A stretch of 64,000 nucleotides of DNA from Paenibacillus harenae. GTDB lineage: Bacteria > Bacillota > Bacilli > Paenibacillales > Paenibacillaceae. Below the pieces are notes generated by a model that had not been told where the DNA came from, ran no database searches, and worked only from the letters and a program-made list of their open reading frames with translations. Within the stretch, counting starts at the first letter, position 1. Each line of letters starts with the position of its first letter. The position numbers and the translations under genes are program-made. This document shows positions 52,245-61,301 of the stretch, in pieces. Location: positions 496,001-560,000 of the forward strand of contig NZ_JAUSST010000006.1 in the NCBI RefSeq assembly GCF_030812415.1. The letters are read 5' to 3'.

Positions 52245-52390
52245 GATAGGTTGAATGGGAAGGTAATGTCTCCTGCACCTCTACCACCGGAGGCACTCGG
52301 TCATGCTGTGGGTCAAATGACCTTAGACGTTTATCGTCAAGGGCGTGACGTGAGGAAGGGTTAAATGCCCTAGCAATTTTTTTTCTATTT
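52245..52390 (+). ncRNA. Structured leader resembling the eps-associated RNA (EAR/epsC RNA)
   Basis: Between the kinase gene and galU lies a GC-richer, structure-prone segment. It includes an accessible GGAGGCACTC stretch, hairpin GGTCA-AA-TGACC (52312-52323), hairpin GACG-TTTAT-CGTC (52327-52339), and AGGGC (52340-52344) paired with GCCCT (52367-52371), then a long T-rich run. The EAR antitermination RNA occupies the same place after the kinase gene in Bacillus eps operons. Identification rests on position and general form; I could not align it to the family model. Confidence 0.5.
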
Positions 52391-52409
52391 TTATTTTTTG
52401 CTTTTTTAC

Positions 52410-52475
52410 CTCGGATTTTTATCTAAAAATCCGAGCTATGCTCTCAGAGATCACGAAAGCATAGCTCGCATTTTT
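52410..52475 (+). terminator. Two overlapping terminator-like hairpins inside the exopolysaccharide operon
   Basis: CTCGGATTTTT (52410-52420) pairs with AAAAATCCGAG (52425-52435). GAGCTATGCT (52433-52442) pairs with AGCATAGCTC (52458-52467) and is followed by GCATTTTT. The two stems share GAG, so they may compete. They would block the downstream genes unless transcription is antiterminated. Confidence 0.65.
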
Positions 52476-52527
52476 AGCATCTCGCTGCAATGCGAAAAAA
52501 AATATATATAGGATAGGGTGAAGTCAA

Positions 52528-53430
52528 TTGAAAAAAGTGAGAAAAGCTATTATTCCTGCTGCGGGACTCGGTACCCGGTTTTTGCCGGCGACGAAAGCAA
52601 TGCCGAAAGAAATGCTTCCAATCGTTGATAAGCCCACCATTCAGTACATCGTAGAAGAAGCCATTGAGTCAGGAGTAGAAGACATAATCGTCGTGACTGG
52701 CAAAGGTAAACGTGCGATCGAAGACCACTTTGATATTGCGTTTGAGCTGGAATATACGTTGGAGAGCAAAGGGAAATTTGACATTTTAGAAAAAGTCAGA
52801 AAATCCTCCAATGTGAATCTTCACTATATAAGGCAAAAAGAAGCGAGAGGGCTAGGTCACGCCGTTTGGTGCGCCCGCAATTTTATCGGAGACGAACCGT
52901 TCGCAGTTCTGCTTGGCGATGATATCGTAGAGGCCGACGTTCCTTGCACCAGGCAGCTGATCGAGCAGTACGAGCAAACCGGACGTTCGGTCATCGGCGT
53001 TCAAACCGTTAATGCGGATCAGACGGACCGATACGGGATTGTCGATCCAGGCGAGACGATGGGCCGACTTTATCAAGTGAACCGTTTTGTGGAGAAGCCG
53101 CCGAAAGGACAAGCTCCATCCAACTTGGCCATTATGGGCCGTTATGTTCTGACCCCGGATATATTCGATTATTTAGGGCTGCAGGAGATTGGCGCAGGCG
53201 GAGAAATTCAGCTGACCGATGCCATTCAAAAGCTGAATATGGATAAAGGCGTTTACGCTTACGACTTTCAAGGCAAGCGCTACGATGTAGGTGAAAGACT
53301 CGGTTTTATTATGACATCGGTCGATTTTGCGCTCCGGAATAACGAACTTCGGCATCAGCTCTTAAGCGAGCTTGGGGAATTGTTGGAGAGGGAACTTGGG
53401 AAACAATTACTAGGGATAGGGGTTGAGTAA
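52528..53430 (+). CDS. galU: UTP--glucose-1-phosphate uridylyltransferase
   Basis: A 300-residue nucleotidyltransferase that makes UDP-glucose from UTP and glucose-1-phosphate. It starts with [28 protein letters not shown], the nucleotide-binding signature, and contains [25 protein letters not shown] start with AGGGTGAAG upstream. It is homologous to GtaB/YngB. It is the first gene after the leader RNA and supplies the activated sugar for the downstream transferases. Confidence 0.93.
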   Translation: MKKVRKAIIPAAGLGTRFLPATKAMPKEMLPIVDKPTIQYIVEEAIESGVEDIIVVTGKGKRAIEDHFDIAFELEYTLESKGKFDILEKVRKSSNVNLHYIRQKEARGLGHAVWCARNFIGDEPFAVLLGDDIVEADVPCTRQLIEQYEQTGRSVIGVQTVNADQTDRYGIVDPGETMGRLYQVNRFVEKPPKGQAPSNLAIMGRYVLTPDIFDYLGLQEIGAGGEIQLTDAIQKLNMDKGVYAYDFQGKRYDVGERLGFIMTSVDFALRNNELRHQLLSELGELLERELGKQLLGIGVE

Positions 53431-53432
53431 TT

Positions 53433-54095
53433 ATGCAACCGCAGTATCGCGATGAAGTGGTATTGAACACTCCAAATGAATATAGGAATACCGTGAATTC
53501 GATACTCAAACGCGCCATCGACATAATCGGTTCGCTGGTTGGATTATTTCTGTTAAGTCCGCTGTTTGTTGTCGTTGCCGTTCTGATCAAATTTGAAGAT
53601 CCGAAAGGCTCCGTAATGTTCTATCAAACAAGGATCGGCAAGAACGAGAAGCCGTTCCGTATGTATAAATTCCGCTCCATGATAAGCAATGCGGAAGAAA
53701 AGCTGAAAGATTTGCTCGCTCAAAATGAAATTGAAGGCGCTATGTTCAAGATGAAAAACGATCCGCGAATTACTAAAATCGGGAAGTTCATACGGAAAAC
53801 AAGCATCGATGAGCTCCCGCAGCTGATCAATGTGCTCCGGGGAGAAATGTCCTTGGTCGGTCCAAGACCACCTCTCGTAAGGGAAGTCAAGGAGTATACG
53901 GATTACGATAAGCTGCGTTTAACCGTTAAGCCCGGTTGTACAGGACTTTGGCAGGTAAGCGGCCGTAATGAATTAAGCTTTAAAGAAATGGTTGAGCTGG
54001 ACTTGAAGTACATCCGAGATCGAAGCGTTGGGTTTGACTTGAAAATCATATTCAAGACATTCAAAGTGCTTCTTGGGGCAAAAGATGCTTTCTAA
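53433..54095 (+). CDS. Undecaprenyl-phosphate sugar phosphotransferase (priming enzyme)
   Basis: A 220-residue member of the bacterial sugar transferase family (EpsL/WcaJ C-terminal type). It has one N-terminal membrane segment (about 28-50), then the signature QTRIGKNEKPFRMYKFRSM, TSIDELPQLINVLRGEMSLVGPRPP, and the LTVKPGCTGLWQVSGR segment. It transfers a sugar phosphate to undecaprenyl phosphate and so starts the repeat unit. Two bases separate it from galU. Confidence 0.92.
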   Translation: MQPQYRDEVVLNTPNEYRNTVNSILKRAIDIIGSLVGLFLLSPLFVVVAVLIKFEDPKGSVMFYQTRIGKNEKPFRMYKFRSMISNAEEKLKDLLAQNEIEGAMFKMKNDPRITKIGKFIRKTSIDELPQLINVLRGEMSLVGPRPPLVREVKEYTDYDKLRLTVKPGCTGLWQVSGRNELSFKEMVELDLKYIRDRSVGFDLKIIFKTFKVLLGAKDAF

Positions 54096-54107
54096 GGCGG
54101 AAAATGA

Positions 54108-55364
54108 ATGAAAAAGATGATGTTTATTACGAACAGGCTGCCTTTTCCAAATACGGACGGCAGAAAAAACCTGCTTCAGCAATACATTGGGCAAATCAAG
54201 GATATTTATCCCGATTGCCAGATCGTGAACTTGTCATTTATTGATGACAAAAAGTACCTGAAGGATCAGCCGGCTGCGATTTCCCGCCTGGTGAGTCTGG
54301 AGTTGCCGGGTATGGCCGAGAAGCTGTTCAATGTGCTGGTCTATTCCTTGCTCATGCGAAGGTGGCCGCTGCAAGTATCCGTTTATTACTCCCGGAAAAC
54401 GCATAGGCTGATCAAAGAAAAGATCGAGGAAGAGCAGCCGGAATTCATCTTTTACGATATGGTGCGCGTAGCGGAATACCGTTCGGACGGAGCCTCGCAA
54501 AAGGTGCTCAGCTACGATGATCTACTGTCATTGCGTTATGAACGGCAGTTGCAATGGTTTCAGTACATTCCGTCCATATTCGGCGGTTTTTCGGACAAGC
54601 TCCCATCCGGCATCAAGCGGTTTGCGAATTTGAAGTTCATTCAAAAATGGCTTGTCGCTTTCGAAAGCAAGCTGCTGCACAAGTACGAGAAAAGCGCAGC
54701 CCGAAATTTCGAACACCTTATCTTTACTTCACCCAAAGAAGCGGAGAGCTTCCGGCAAATTGTGAGCCATGACTCTTGTCTCGGCATCCCGATGAGATTC
54801 GACCCGGATAAGAAAACAACGGGGAATCCAAGGTCGTATGACAGGGACAAGATCGTCTTTGTAGGGAAAATGGACATCCCTCACAATAGCTCCGCCGTCG
54901 TTTATTTCTGTGAGCAGATATGGCCCAGGATAAAGCAGCAGGCACCGAAAGCAAAGTTCTATATCGTCGGGAAAAATCCGACTGCCGAAGTGCTTAGGCT
55001 TCAGCAGGCCTATCCTGACATTATCGTAACGGGCGAAGTGGATAACGTTAAGCGGGTCGTAAGCGATGCCGCTTTAATGATCGCTCCGCTGCTTTTTGGC
55101 ACAGGAATCAAAACGAAGATCGTCGAGGCGATGTCTTGGGGAGTGCCAGTCGTAACCAATCCGATCGGCAGCGAAGGCATCAATGCAATTAATCATGAGG
55201 ATCTGTTCGTCTGCGAAACGGATGAGGAGATGGTACAAAATGTACTCTTGTTATTGGACAACGATGAGATAAACGAAAAAGTATCGCGCAATTCGATCCG
55301 TTACGTGACCCATCATTTCAGCAGCTCCGTGACCCGTAAAAATCTGGAGTTGATTCTATCGTAG
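54108..55364 (+). CDS. Glycosyltransferase family 4
   Basis: A 418-residue GT-B-fold glycosyltransferase. The N-terminal half has RLPFPNTDGRKN and the C-terminal half has the GT4 nucleotide-sugar site with FVGKMDIPHNS and GTGIKTKIVEAMSWGVPVVTNPIGSEGI, in which the Glu is part of the EX7E-like motif. It adds a sugar to the lipid-linked repeat unit on the cytoplasmic face. Donor and linkage cannot be predicted. Confidence 0.9.
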   Translation: MKKMMFITNRLPFPNTDGRKNLLQQYIGQIKDIYPDCQIVNLSFIDDKKYLKDQPAAISRLVSLELPGMAEKLFNVLVYSLLMRRWPLQVSVYYSRKTHRLIKEKIEEEQPEFIFYDMVRVAEYRSDGASQKVLSYDDLLSLRYERQLQWFQYIPSIFGGFSDKLPSGIKRFANLKFIQKWLVAFESKLLHKYEKSAARNFEHLIFTSPKEAESFRQIVSHDSCLGIPMRFDPDKKTTGNPRSYDRDKIVFVGKMDIPHNSSAVVYFCEQIWPRIKQQAPKAKFYIVGKNPTAEVLRLQQAYPDIIVTGEVDNVKRVVSDAALMIAPLLFGTGIKTKIVEAMSWGVPVVTNPIGSEGINAINHEDLFVCETDEEMVQNVLLLLDNDEINEKVSRNSIRYVTHHFSSSVTRKNLELILS

Positions 55365-55393
55365 GGCAATTGCGCAAAGAGCAGGTGTTGGTT

Positions 55394-56737
55394 ATGCGAA
55401 ATCTTGTAATTGCGCTTTTTATGTTATCCCTGATGCTGCTGACGTATGACAGCTTGCCCTATTTCCAGTTCTCGGTCTATCGGCCGATATCTATGTTTCC
55501 GATGTTCCTTGCATCCGTCTTGCTCCTGTTTACCGACTTCAGGTTCAAGAAGGGTGATATTTTCTTTCTTCTCTTCGTGATGTACAGCGTCGGGCATTCC
55601 TTAATCGTTGCAACAAACAACGGTGATATCGGCAGCAGCGCGTCGCATATTATCACGCTTCTGTTCGGTCTTTCTATGTATCGGGTATCGGTCTACGTCA
55701 CTGGGCAAGCGAAGGAAGATCCGGAGATTATAAAGCGCATCGCAAAAAGTATTGCGATAGCTTTTATTCCTCCGCTTTTTGCCGGTTTTCTTCAGCTTTT
55801 CGACTCCTTTTTCGTACGCAACGGATTTTCTGGAGTCTTTACGGGACTGTTCGCGGATAAGGTGTATCTCCGGAGAATTCAGATGTTGTCCGGCGAGCCT
55901 TCATGGGCGGCGATTCATATGCTGAGCGGCGGGTTAATTATGTTCTTCCTGTATAAGCAGGGGTTCCGCAAGCAGCTGCTTCTGCTTTTCGCAACTATGC
56001 TGCTTATGGTTCTTTCATTCTCCGCTTACGCTTACACCGTGCTGCTGACCGCACTGTTCTTTTATGTACTGGTCACGAACAAGAACAGAGGCCGGATGCT
56101 GGTCGTTCTGGCGGCCTGCGCCTTAGTCGTTGTTGTAGGCGTGCCTTTTCTGATCGAAACGTTCAAGATAAGCGGCTATTTCACGGATCGGTTTCAGTTC
56201 GATTTTAATCAATTAATAAATAATGATAATTCATTTTTTATCAGGCTGGTGTTTCCGGCCATCGGTTTTATGGAATTTGCCAGACATCCGATCTTTGGAG
56301 TAGGCGGCGGTTTTTATTATACGGAGTTTGCCTCCCTTCTACAGCAGCATTTCAGCAGCGGATTGAAGTTCAGTGAAGTGTACGATCTGGTATTTATTAA
56401 ACCCGATGCAGCCACGTCGAGAAATATGGTGTCGAAGGTGTTCGCTGAGGAAGGCCTTATCGGGGTTATCCTTTTTGGAGGATTTCTGGTTTCGATTTTT
56501 CGCAGCTGCGGGGCAAATTCGTATTCGAAATTCGCTTTTGCGTTATGCATCTCACTCGTCATGAATTTTGATTCTTATGCTTTTCTGGATTTCTGGTTGT
56601 TGTTCGGGTTCATCCGCGGGGGAGGGTTCGAGACGGAAGCGATACGTACCGGTATGCCTGTACGAGTTCCCGTTCGGGTTAAAGGTCAGATACTACCCGT
56701 TAGACCTATCTATAGCGAATGGAGACGAAAGGCATGA
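55394..56737 (+). CDS. Wzy/EpsG-like polysaccharide polymerase
   Basis: A polytopic membrane protein of about 447 residues with ten or more hydrophobic segments and a long outer loop (about 255-320). This matches the O-antigen polymerase/ligase (Wzy, WaaL) profile. The sequence family is too variable for a firm name. The ATG at 55394 has AGGTG ahead; a TTG at 55370 would add eight residues. It lies between glycosyltransferase genes and overlaps the next by four bases, so polymerase is the logical missing function. Confidence 0.78.
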   Translation: MRNLVIALFMLSLMLLTYDSLPYFQFSVYRPISMFPMFLASVLLLFTDFRFKKGDIFFLLFVMYSVGHSLIVATNNGDIGSSASHIITLLFGLSMYRVSVYVTGQAKEDPEIIKRIAKSIAIAFIPPLFAGFLQLFDSFFVRNGFSGVFTGLFADKVYLRRIQMLSGEPSWAAIHMLSGGLIMFFLYKQGFRKQLLLLFATMLLMVLSFSAYAYTVLLTALFFYVLVTNKNRGRMLVVLAACALVVVVGVPFLIETFKISGYFTDRFQFDFNQLINNDNSFFIRLVFPAIGFMEFARHPIFGVGGGFYYTEFASLLQQHFSSGLKFSEVYDLVFIKPDAATSRNMVSKVFAEEGLIGVILFGGFLVSIFRSCGANSYSKFAFALCISLVMNFDSYAFLDFWLLFGFIRGGGFETEAIRTGMPVRVPVRVKGQILPVRPIYSEWRRKA

Positions 56738-57978
56738 AAATCGTTATTGTAAATAGTTTGTACAGTCCTCATATTATTGGCGGTGCGGAAATATCGACGC
56801 AAATCTTAGCCGAAACGCTTGAATCGGTTGCCGATGTGCATGTCATTACGACCGGAGGACAAAAGAGAAACGCCGGTATAACGTCAGAGTTGATTAACGG
56901 GGTTACGGTTCATCGTCTGCCTTACAACAATCTGTATTGGATCGGCGATACGGAACACCACGGCAAGCTGAATAAGGTGGCTCGCAGACTTATCGATATT
57001 TACAATCCTATGCAGATCGGGACTGTTGCGAACCTATTGAAGGAAATCAAACCTGATTTGGTCCATACTCAGAATTTATCCGGTTTCGGAGCCGGGATAT
57101 GGACCGCTTTCTTTAAAGCGGGTGTACCGATCGTTCATACATTAAGAGATTACTCGCTCATCTCACCGGTTAGCTCGCCGATATCCAATCCGCTGATTGC
57201 GAGGTTATACAGACTGACCTCTCTTGGATTCAGCAAACGGGTATCCGCGGTTGTCGGCATATCTTCGCATATTTTAAACCGTCATACGGAAGCGGGATTG
57301 TTTCCGAATGCTGAACACCTGGTCATTCCGAACGTCGTGGATGGCGATATCGTTGCGGGAGAGAAAGATTTCGAGCGTAAACCGCTGCGCATCGGTTATT
57401 TCGGCAGAATCGAACCGGAGAAGGGTGTTCGTGAAATCATCGAAGCCGTCCGCTCGTTACCGGAAGAAGTAGTCGAGCGGCTATATGTATGCGGTGAAGG
57501 CAAGCTGAAAGAGGAGCTTTCGGAAGCGTGCCGGAATGACGGACGCATCGTGTTCACCGGTAAAGTAAAGCCGAATGAGGCGCGGGAACTTATGGCTCAA
57601 GTAGATGCTACCGTTGTTCCTTCGATTTGGGAAGAGCCGTTCGGGCGGGTCATCATCGAATCCTATCAAGTCGGCACGCCCGTATACGCCTCTGCTGTAG
57701 GCGGAATTCCTGACGTTGTGCTGAATCGTAAGCAATATCTGTTTGCGCCAGGCAGCTCAGGAGCGATTCAAGACAAGTTAATGGAATATTATTCACTCAC
57801 GGCTGAACAAAAAAGAACGATTCAAGGACAATGTCTGGAACATAGCCGCAGGTTTACCAAACAATCGCTGCTTGAACGGCATACGGAATTATATCAATCC
57901 GTCATGCATCAAGTAACCGGTACAGCGCAATCGGAGAATATCATCGGAAAAAAAATAAAGGCCGGCGTGGGAAGGTAG
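56734..57978 (+). CDS. Glycosyltransferase family 4
   Basis: A 414-residue GT4 enzyme. It has an N-terminal YSPHIIGGAEISTQILAE glycine-rich loop and C-terminal IGYFGRIEPEKGVREIIEAV and PSIWEEPFGRVIIESYQVGTPVYASAVGGIPD, with the EX7E motif (E-P-F-G-R-V-I-I-E). The ATG at 56734 overlaps the polymerase stop (ATGA) and has GGAGACGAAAGG upstream; the frame to 56719 is not needed. Acts in repeat-unit assembly. Confidence 0.92.
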   Translation: MKIVIVNSLYSPHIIGGAEISTQILAETLESVADVHVITTGGQKRNAGITSELINGVTVHRLPYNNLYWIGDTEHHGKLNKVARRLIDIYNPMQIGTVANLLKEIKPDLVHTQNLSGFGAGIWTAFFKAGVPIVHTLRDYSLISPVSSPISNPLIARLYRLTSLGFSKRVSAVVGISSHILNRHTEAGLFPNAEHLVIPNVVDGDIVAGEKDFERKPLRIGYFGRIEPEKGVREIIEAVRSLPEEVVERLYVCGEGKLKEELSEACRNDGRIVFTGKVKPNEARELMAQVDATVVPSIWEEPFGRVIIESYQVGTPVYASAVGGIPDVVLNRKQYLFAPGSSGAIQDKLMEYYSLTAEQKRTIQGQCLEHSRRFTKQSLLERHTELYQSVMHQVTGTAQSENIIGKKIKAGVGR

Positions 57979-57981
57979 TCT

Positions 57982-59355
57982 ATGGCACAATTGGCAATCC
58001 GTAAAATATTAAATGGAAATGGTTTGGTTCAAACGATTTTGCGTACCAGCGCAACTAATTTTATGGTGATGGTCATAACCACGCTGATCTCCATCGTGAC
58101 AGCGAGAATGTTCGGCGTCGCAGGCAAAGGGGAATTATCGGCGATTCTGTTCTGGTCGACCTTCCTGGTAGGAGTTGTAGGATTCGGGCTTCCCACTTCC
58201 CTTATTTACAACATGAAGCGGCATGCCGGCAAAGGGGCGGAATACATCAGGGCAGGATTTCTTTTCCAGCTCCCTGTCAGCATCATTGTGGGCGTGGCTT
58301 CATGGATCTATCTGCCGGTTTGGCTGGGCAACTATTCTGTTGACGTCATTCAGACCGCCAGGTGGTACACCGTGCTGATGCTTCCGCTGCTGCTTGCGGT
58401 CAATCTGATTGCGGCGCTTGCGCAGAGCACGGACAACTTCAAAGTCTATAACGGTGTGCGGCTGTTTGTTCCGCTGTTTAATTTAGCGGGTATCGTCGTC
58501 CTGTTTATGGTCGGAGTGCTGAATATCCACGCTGCCTCGTTCGTCTTCCTGGTCACCACGCTGCTCGTCGTCATTTGGTCCTTGCTCCAATTGAGGGGCG
58601 AGCTGAAGATCGATTGGTTCAAACGTATGGTTGACCGGGTTGCGGCCAAGTCGTTGTTCGGTTACGGAAGCAGGGTATTTGGGGTTGAGCTTCTGGGAAC
58701 CTTGTATTCGCAGTTTGACAAAATCATTATATTATCGATGCTCACGCCGCGGGATTTCGGTCTATATAGCGTCGTTTATGCGCTATCCCGCGTCTTCAAT
58801 ACGGTTCAGATGGCCATCTCGAATGTCATCTTTCCGAAATTGACAGGGCTGGATAAGGACAAGATTATTTCGACGGTCGGCCGGGCTTTCCGGTTGTCGC
58901 TTATCCTGATGACGATCGTGGTCGTACCGAGCATGTTCATCGGCAAATTCCTGATGGGTATTTTATTCGGCAAGGAATTTCTGGAAGCCAGCACCGCTTT
59001 CTATCTTCTGTCGTTCGAATGCATTCTCGGCGGCGGCTCATGGATTCTGGCTGCTTCGTTCAACTCATTGGGTCGTCCCGGTCTTGTGCTAATCCGGCAA
59101 GTTATAGCGCTTGCGATTACGATCGGACTGTTCTTCGTGTTTACCCCTTTATACGGTCTGAACGGAATAGCTTTATCTTTATTAATCGGTGCGATGGTAA
59201 GAATGCTGATCACGATAGCCGCGATGCGGGTCGTGTTCAAGGTGCGGTTTGCCGGTATGCTTTTTGACAAGGACGATTTCCGCTTTCTGATCAAACGTCT
59301 GAGAGAAAAAAAGATCATCAAAAGAGCTGGAAGAGCAGGTGGAATGGATGAGTAA
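57982..59355 (+). CDS. Polysaccharide flippase (Wzx type, MATE-like)
   Basis: A 457-residue membrane protein with 12-14 helices. It opens with ILRTSATNFMVMVITTLISIVTARMFGVAGKGELSAI, the usual start of the polysaccharide transporter family, and the helix-rich profile continues to a basic C terminus (RLREKKIIKRAGRAGG). It flips the lipid-linked repeat unit to the outer face. It overlaps the next gene by eight bases. Confidence 0.9.
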   Translation: MAQLAIRKILNGNGLVQTILRTSATNFMVMVITTLISIVTARMFGVAGKGELSAILFWSTFLVGVVGFGLPTSLIYNMKRHAGKGAEYIRAGFLFQLPVSIIVGVASWIYLPVWLGNYSVDVIQTARWYTVLMLPLLLAVNLIAALAQSTDNFKVYNGVRLFVPLFNLAGIVVLFMVGVLNIHAASFVFLVTTLLVVIWSLLQLRGELKIDWFKRMVDRVAAKSLFGYGSRVFGVELLGTLYSQFDKIIILSMLTPRDFGLYSVVYALSRVFNTVQMAISNVIFPKLTGLDKDKIISTVGRAFRLSLILMTIVVVPSMFIGKFLMGILFGKEFLEASTAFYLLSFECILGGGSWILAASFNSLGRPGLVLIRQVIALAITIGLFFVFTPLYGLNGIALSLLIGAMVRMLITIAAMRVVFKVRFAGMLFDKDDFRFLIKRLREKKIIKRAGRAGGMDE

Positions 59356-60394
59356 CCCAACAGTTTATATGTGGCCCAAAGTTAGCGAATATAACAAATA
59401 CTCCGAATTGCTGACGAAGTCCATCGTAGATAAGGGCATGCGGGTGGAGCATTACGATACGAAGAACACCCTTAAACCCGCAAAGGGAGACATTGTCCAT
59501 ATGCATTGGCCCAGTTACTCGTATCAGTCGTCCACTTTCCCGCTGACGGTCGTGAAATCAATGTTATTTGCCGGACTTCTTTTGTTTTTGAAAGTACGGG
59601 GTGTACGGTTATTTTGGACCGTTCACAATATTTGGCCGCATTCCACGGGCAAAAAGAAGTGGGATTATATGATGCGAAAGTTTATTTTATCCGTCTGCAA
59701 CAAAGGATTCGTCATGAGTGAAACGGTAAAGCAAGAGGTTATCGAAACGTTCGGAGTGAGCGAAGGTAAGCTGATTGTTACGCCGCATGGCCATTACGTG
59801 GATGCTTATGTCGGCAATGGGACGGATATCCGTAAGCGATTCGGCATTCCGCCGGAACAGTTCCTGTTCTTATTTATCGGCAGAATCAACTCTTACAAAG
59901 GAGTTGAGAAGCTGGTCGAAGCTTTCTTATCGCTGAATCTGGAATCGGCCGGACTGCTCATAGCGGGAAAAGTGGACGCCGGTTATAAATTGGATTACAT
60001 CGATCCGATTAATAACGGCAGAATCAAGGTTTATCCTCATTTCGTGGATGATTGCGAGCTTGTCGACTACTTACGGGCGGGCAATGTGATGGTGCTGCCT
60101 TATAACCAGATTACGACTTCCGGCAGCGCGATTCTCGCTCTCTCCCATTATAAGCCGGTCGTTGCGCCTAAGCTCGGTTCGCTCAGCGAATATGTTTCCG
60201 AAGGCTGCGGAATCTTATACGACCCTGCCGACCCCGACGGGTTGCGCAAGGCGCTGGCGATGTCAGTCCATATGAATATGAACGAGGTAGAAAAGAACAT
60301 CTCGAAAAAACTGGCAGAACTGGACTGGCAGGGGATAGCCGGGAAAATGATAAAAGTTTATACCGGAACGAAACGGTACGAGGTGAACGCATGA
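59348..60394 (+). CDS. Glycosyltransferase family 4
   Basis: A 348-residue GT4-like enzyme: VYMWPKVSEYNKYSELL at the start, HMHWPSYSY, then the donor-binding half with FLFIGRINSYKGVEKLVEAF and ITTSGSAILALSHYKPVVAPKLGS. The last region resembles glucuronosyl- and mannosyltransferases of exopolysaccharide clusters. The ATG at 59348 is favoured over GTG at 59339 by its spacing from AGGTGG. Overlaps its neighbours at both ends. Confidence 0.88.
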   Translation: MSNPTVYMWPKVSEYNKYSELLTKSIVDKGMRVEHYDTKNTLKPAKGDIVHMHWPSYSYQSSTFPLTVVKSMLFAGLLLFLKVRGVRLFWTVHNIWPHSTGKKKWDYMMRKFILSVCNKGFVMSETVKQEVIETFGVSEGKLIVTPHGHYVDAYVGNGTDIRKRFGIPPEQFLFLFIGRINSYKGVEKLVEAFLSLNLESAGLLIAGKVDAGYKLDYIDPINNGRIKVYPHFVDDCELVDYLRAGNVMVLPYNQITTSGSAILALSHYKPVVAPKLGSLSEYVSEGCGILYDPADPDGLRKALAMSVHMNMNEVEKNISKKLAELDWQGIAGKMIKVYTGTKRYEVNA

Positions 60395-61278
60395 AAGCGA
60401 CAGTAGCGATTTGCACCCATAACAGGGCAGAGGATGTGAGAGAAGCGCTTCTAAGTCTCTTACGGCAAAATTTTACGGATGCTTTTGAGGTGATCGTGGT
60501 CGACAACCGGTCCACCGACAACACCAAACAGGTTGTTCAAGAAGTCAATCAGATGACAAATATTCCGATTATTTATGCGTACGAAGAACGGCTAGGGCTC
60601 TCCGTTGCCCGAAATCGTGCGATTCGCGAAGCGAAGGGCGAATATATCCTGTTCTTGGACGATGATGCTGTGGCTTCCAAGGAATGGATCAGCGGCATTG
60701 TCTCCTTATTCGAGACCGATCCCCGGATCGGCTGCCTTGGAGGAAGGATCGAACCGGCATGGGAAGGGGAGGAGCCGACTTGGCTTTTACCGGAAAACCG
60801 GACGCTCTATACCATTTTGGATTATTCCCATGAAATTGTCGAAATGCAAAAGCCGGCCATCCCATTCGGAGCCAATGTAGCTTTCCGCAAATCCGTGTTC
60901 AATTCGCTTAAACCCTTCCGCGAGGATCTGGGCAGGGTGGGAAGCAACCTGCTTTCAAGCGAGGAGGCCGAGCTCATTGATCGAATCCGCAGCCAATATA
61001 CCGTCTATTATACGCCTCATGCCTGGGTGCGGCACAAAATTCCGCGCAGCAGAGTTAGCCGGAAATGGCTGCTGCGGAGAATTTATTGGCAGGGAGTAAG
61101 CAGTGCGGTCAGCTCGGAGCGGAAAACGGGCATTTTCGTCAAATCCGTCATGAAGGTTCCGGTATTTATGCTGTTGACGGTCATTTTCTTCTTCGATAAG
61201 AATCGGATTTTTCGCAATATTAGCAAAATTATGTACAATAACGGTTTAATCAGCGGTGTATTGCGAACCTATAACTAG
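60391..61278 (+). CDS. Glycosyltransferase family 2
   Basis: A 295-residue GT-A-fold enzyme with the N-terminal VAICTHNRAEDVREALLSLL, the VVDNRSTDNT nucleotide-binding segment and the metal-binding DDD (90-92) in EYILFLDDDAVA. A single C-terminal hydrophobic segment (about 255-275) may attach it to the membrane. Start ATG overlaps the previous stop by four bases. Last glycosyltransferase of the operon. Confidence 0.92.
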   Translation: MKATVAICTHNRAEDVREALLSLLRQNFTDAFEVIVVDNRSTDNTKQVVQEVNQMTNIPIIYAYEERLGLSVARNRAIREAKGEYILFLDDDAVASKEWISGIVSLFETDPRIGCLGGRIEPAWEGEEPTWLLPENRTLYTILDYSHEIVEMQKPAIPFGANVAFRKSVFNSLKPFREDLGRVGSNLLSSEEAELIDRIRSQYTVYYTPHAWVRHKIPRSRVSRKWLLRRIYWQGVSSAVSSERKTGIFVKSVMKVPVFMLLTVIFFFDKNRIFRNISKIMYNNGLISGVLRTYN

Positions 61279-61301
61279 CAAAGGGAGAAAGGAGAAAAGA
61301 G

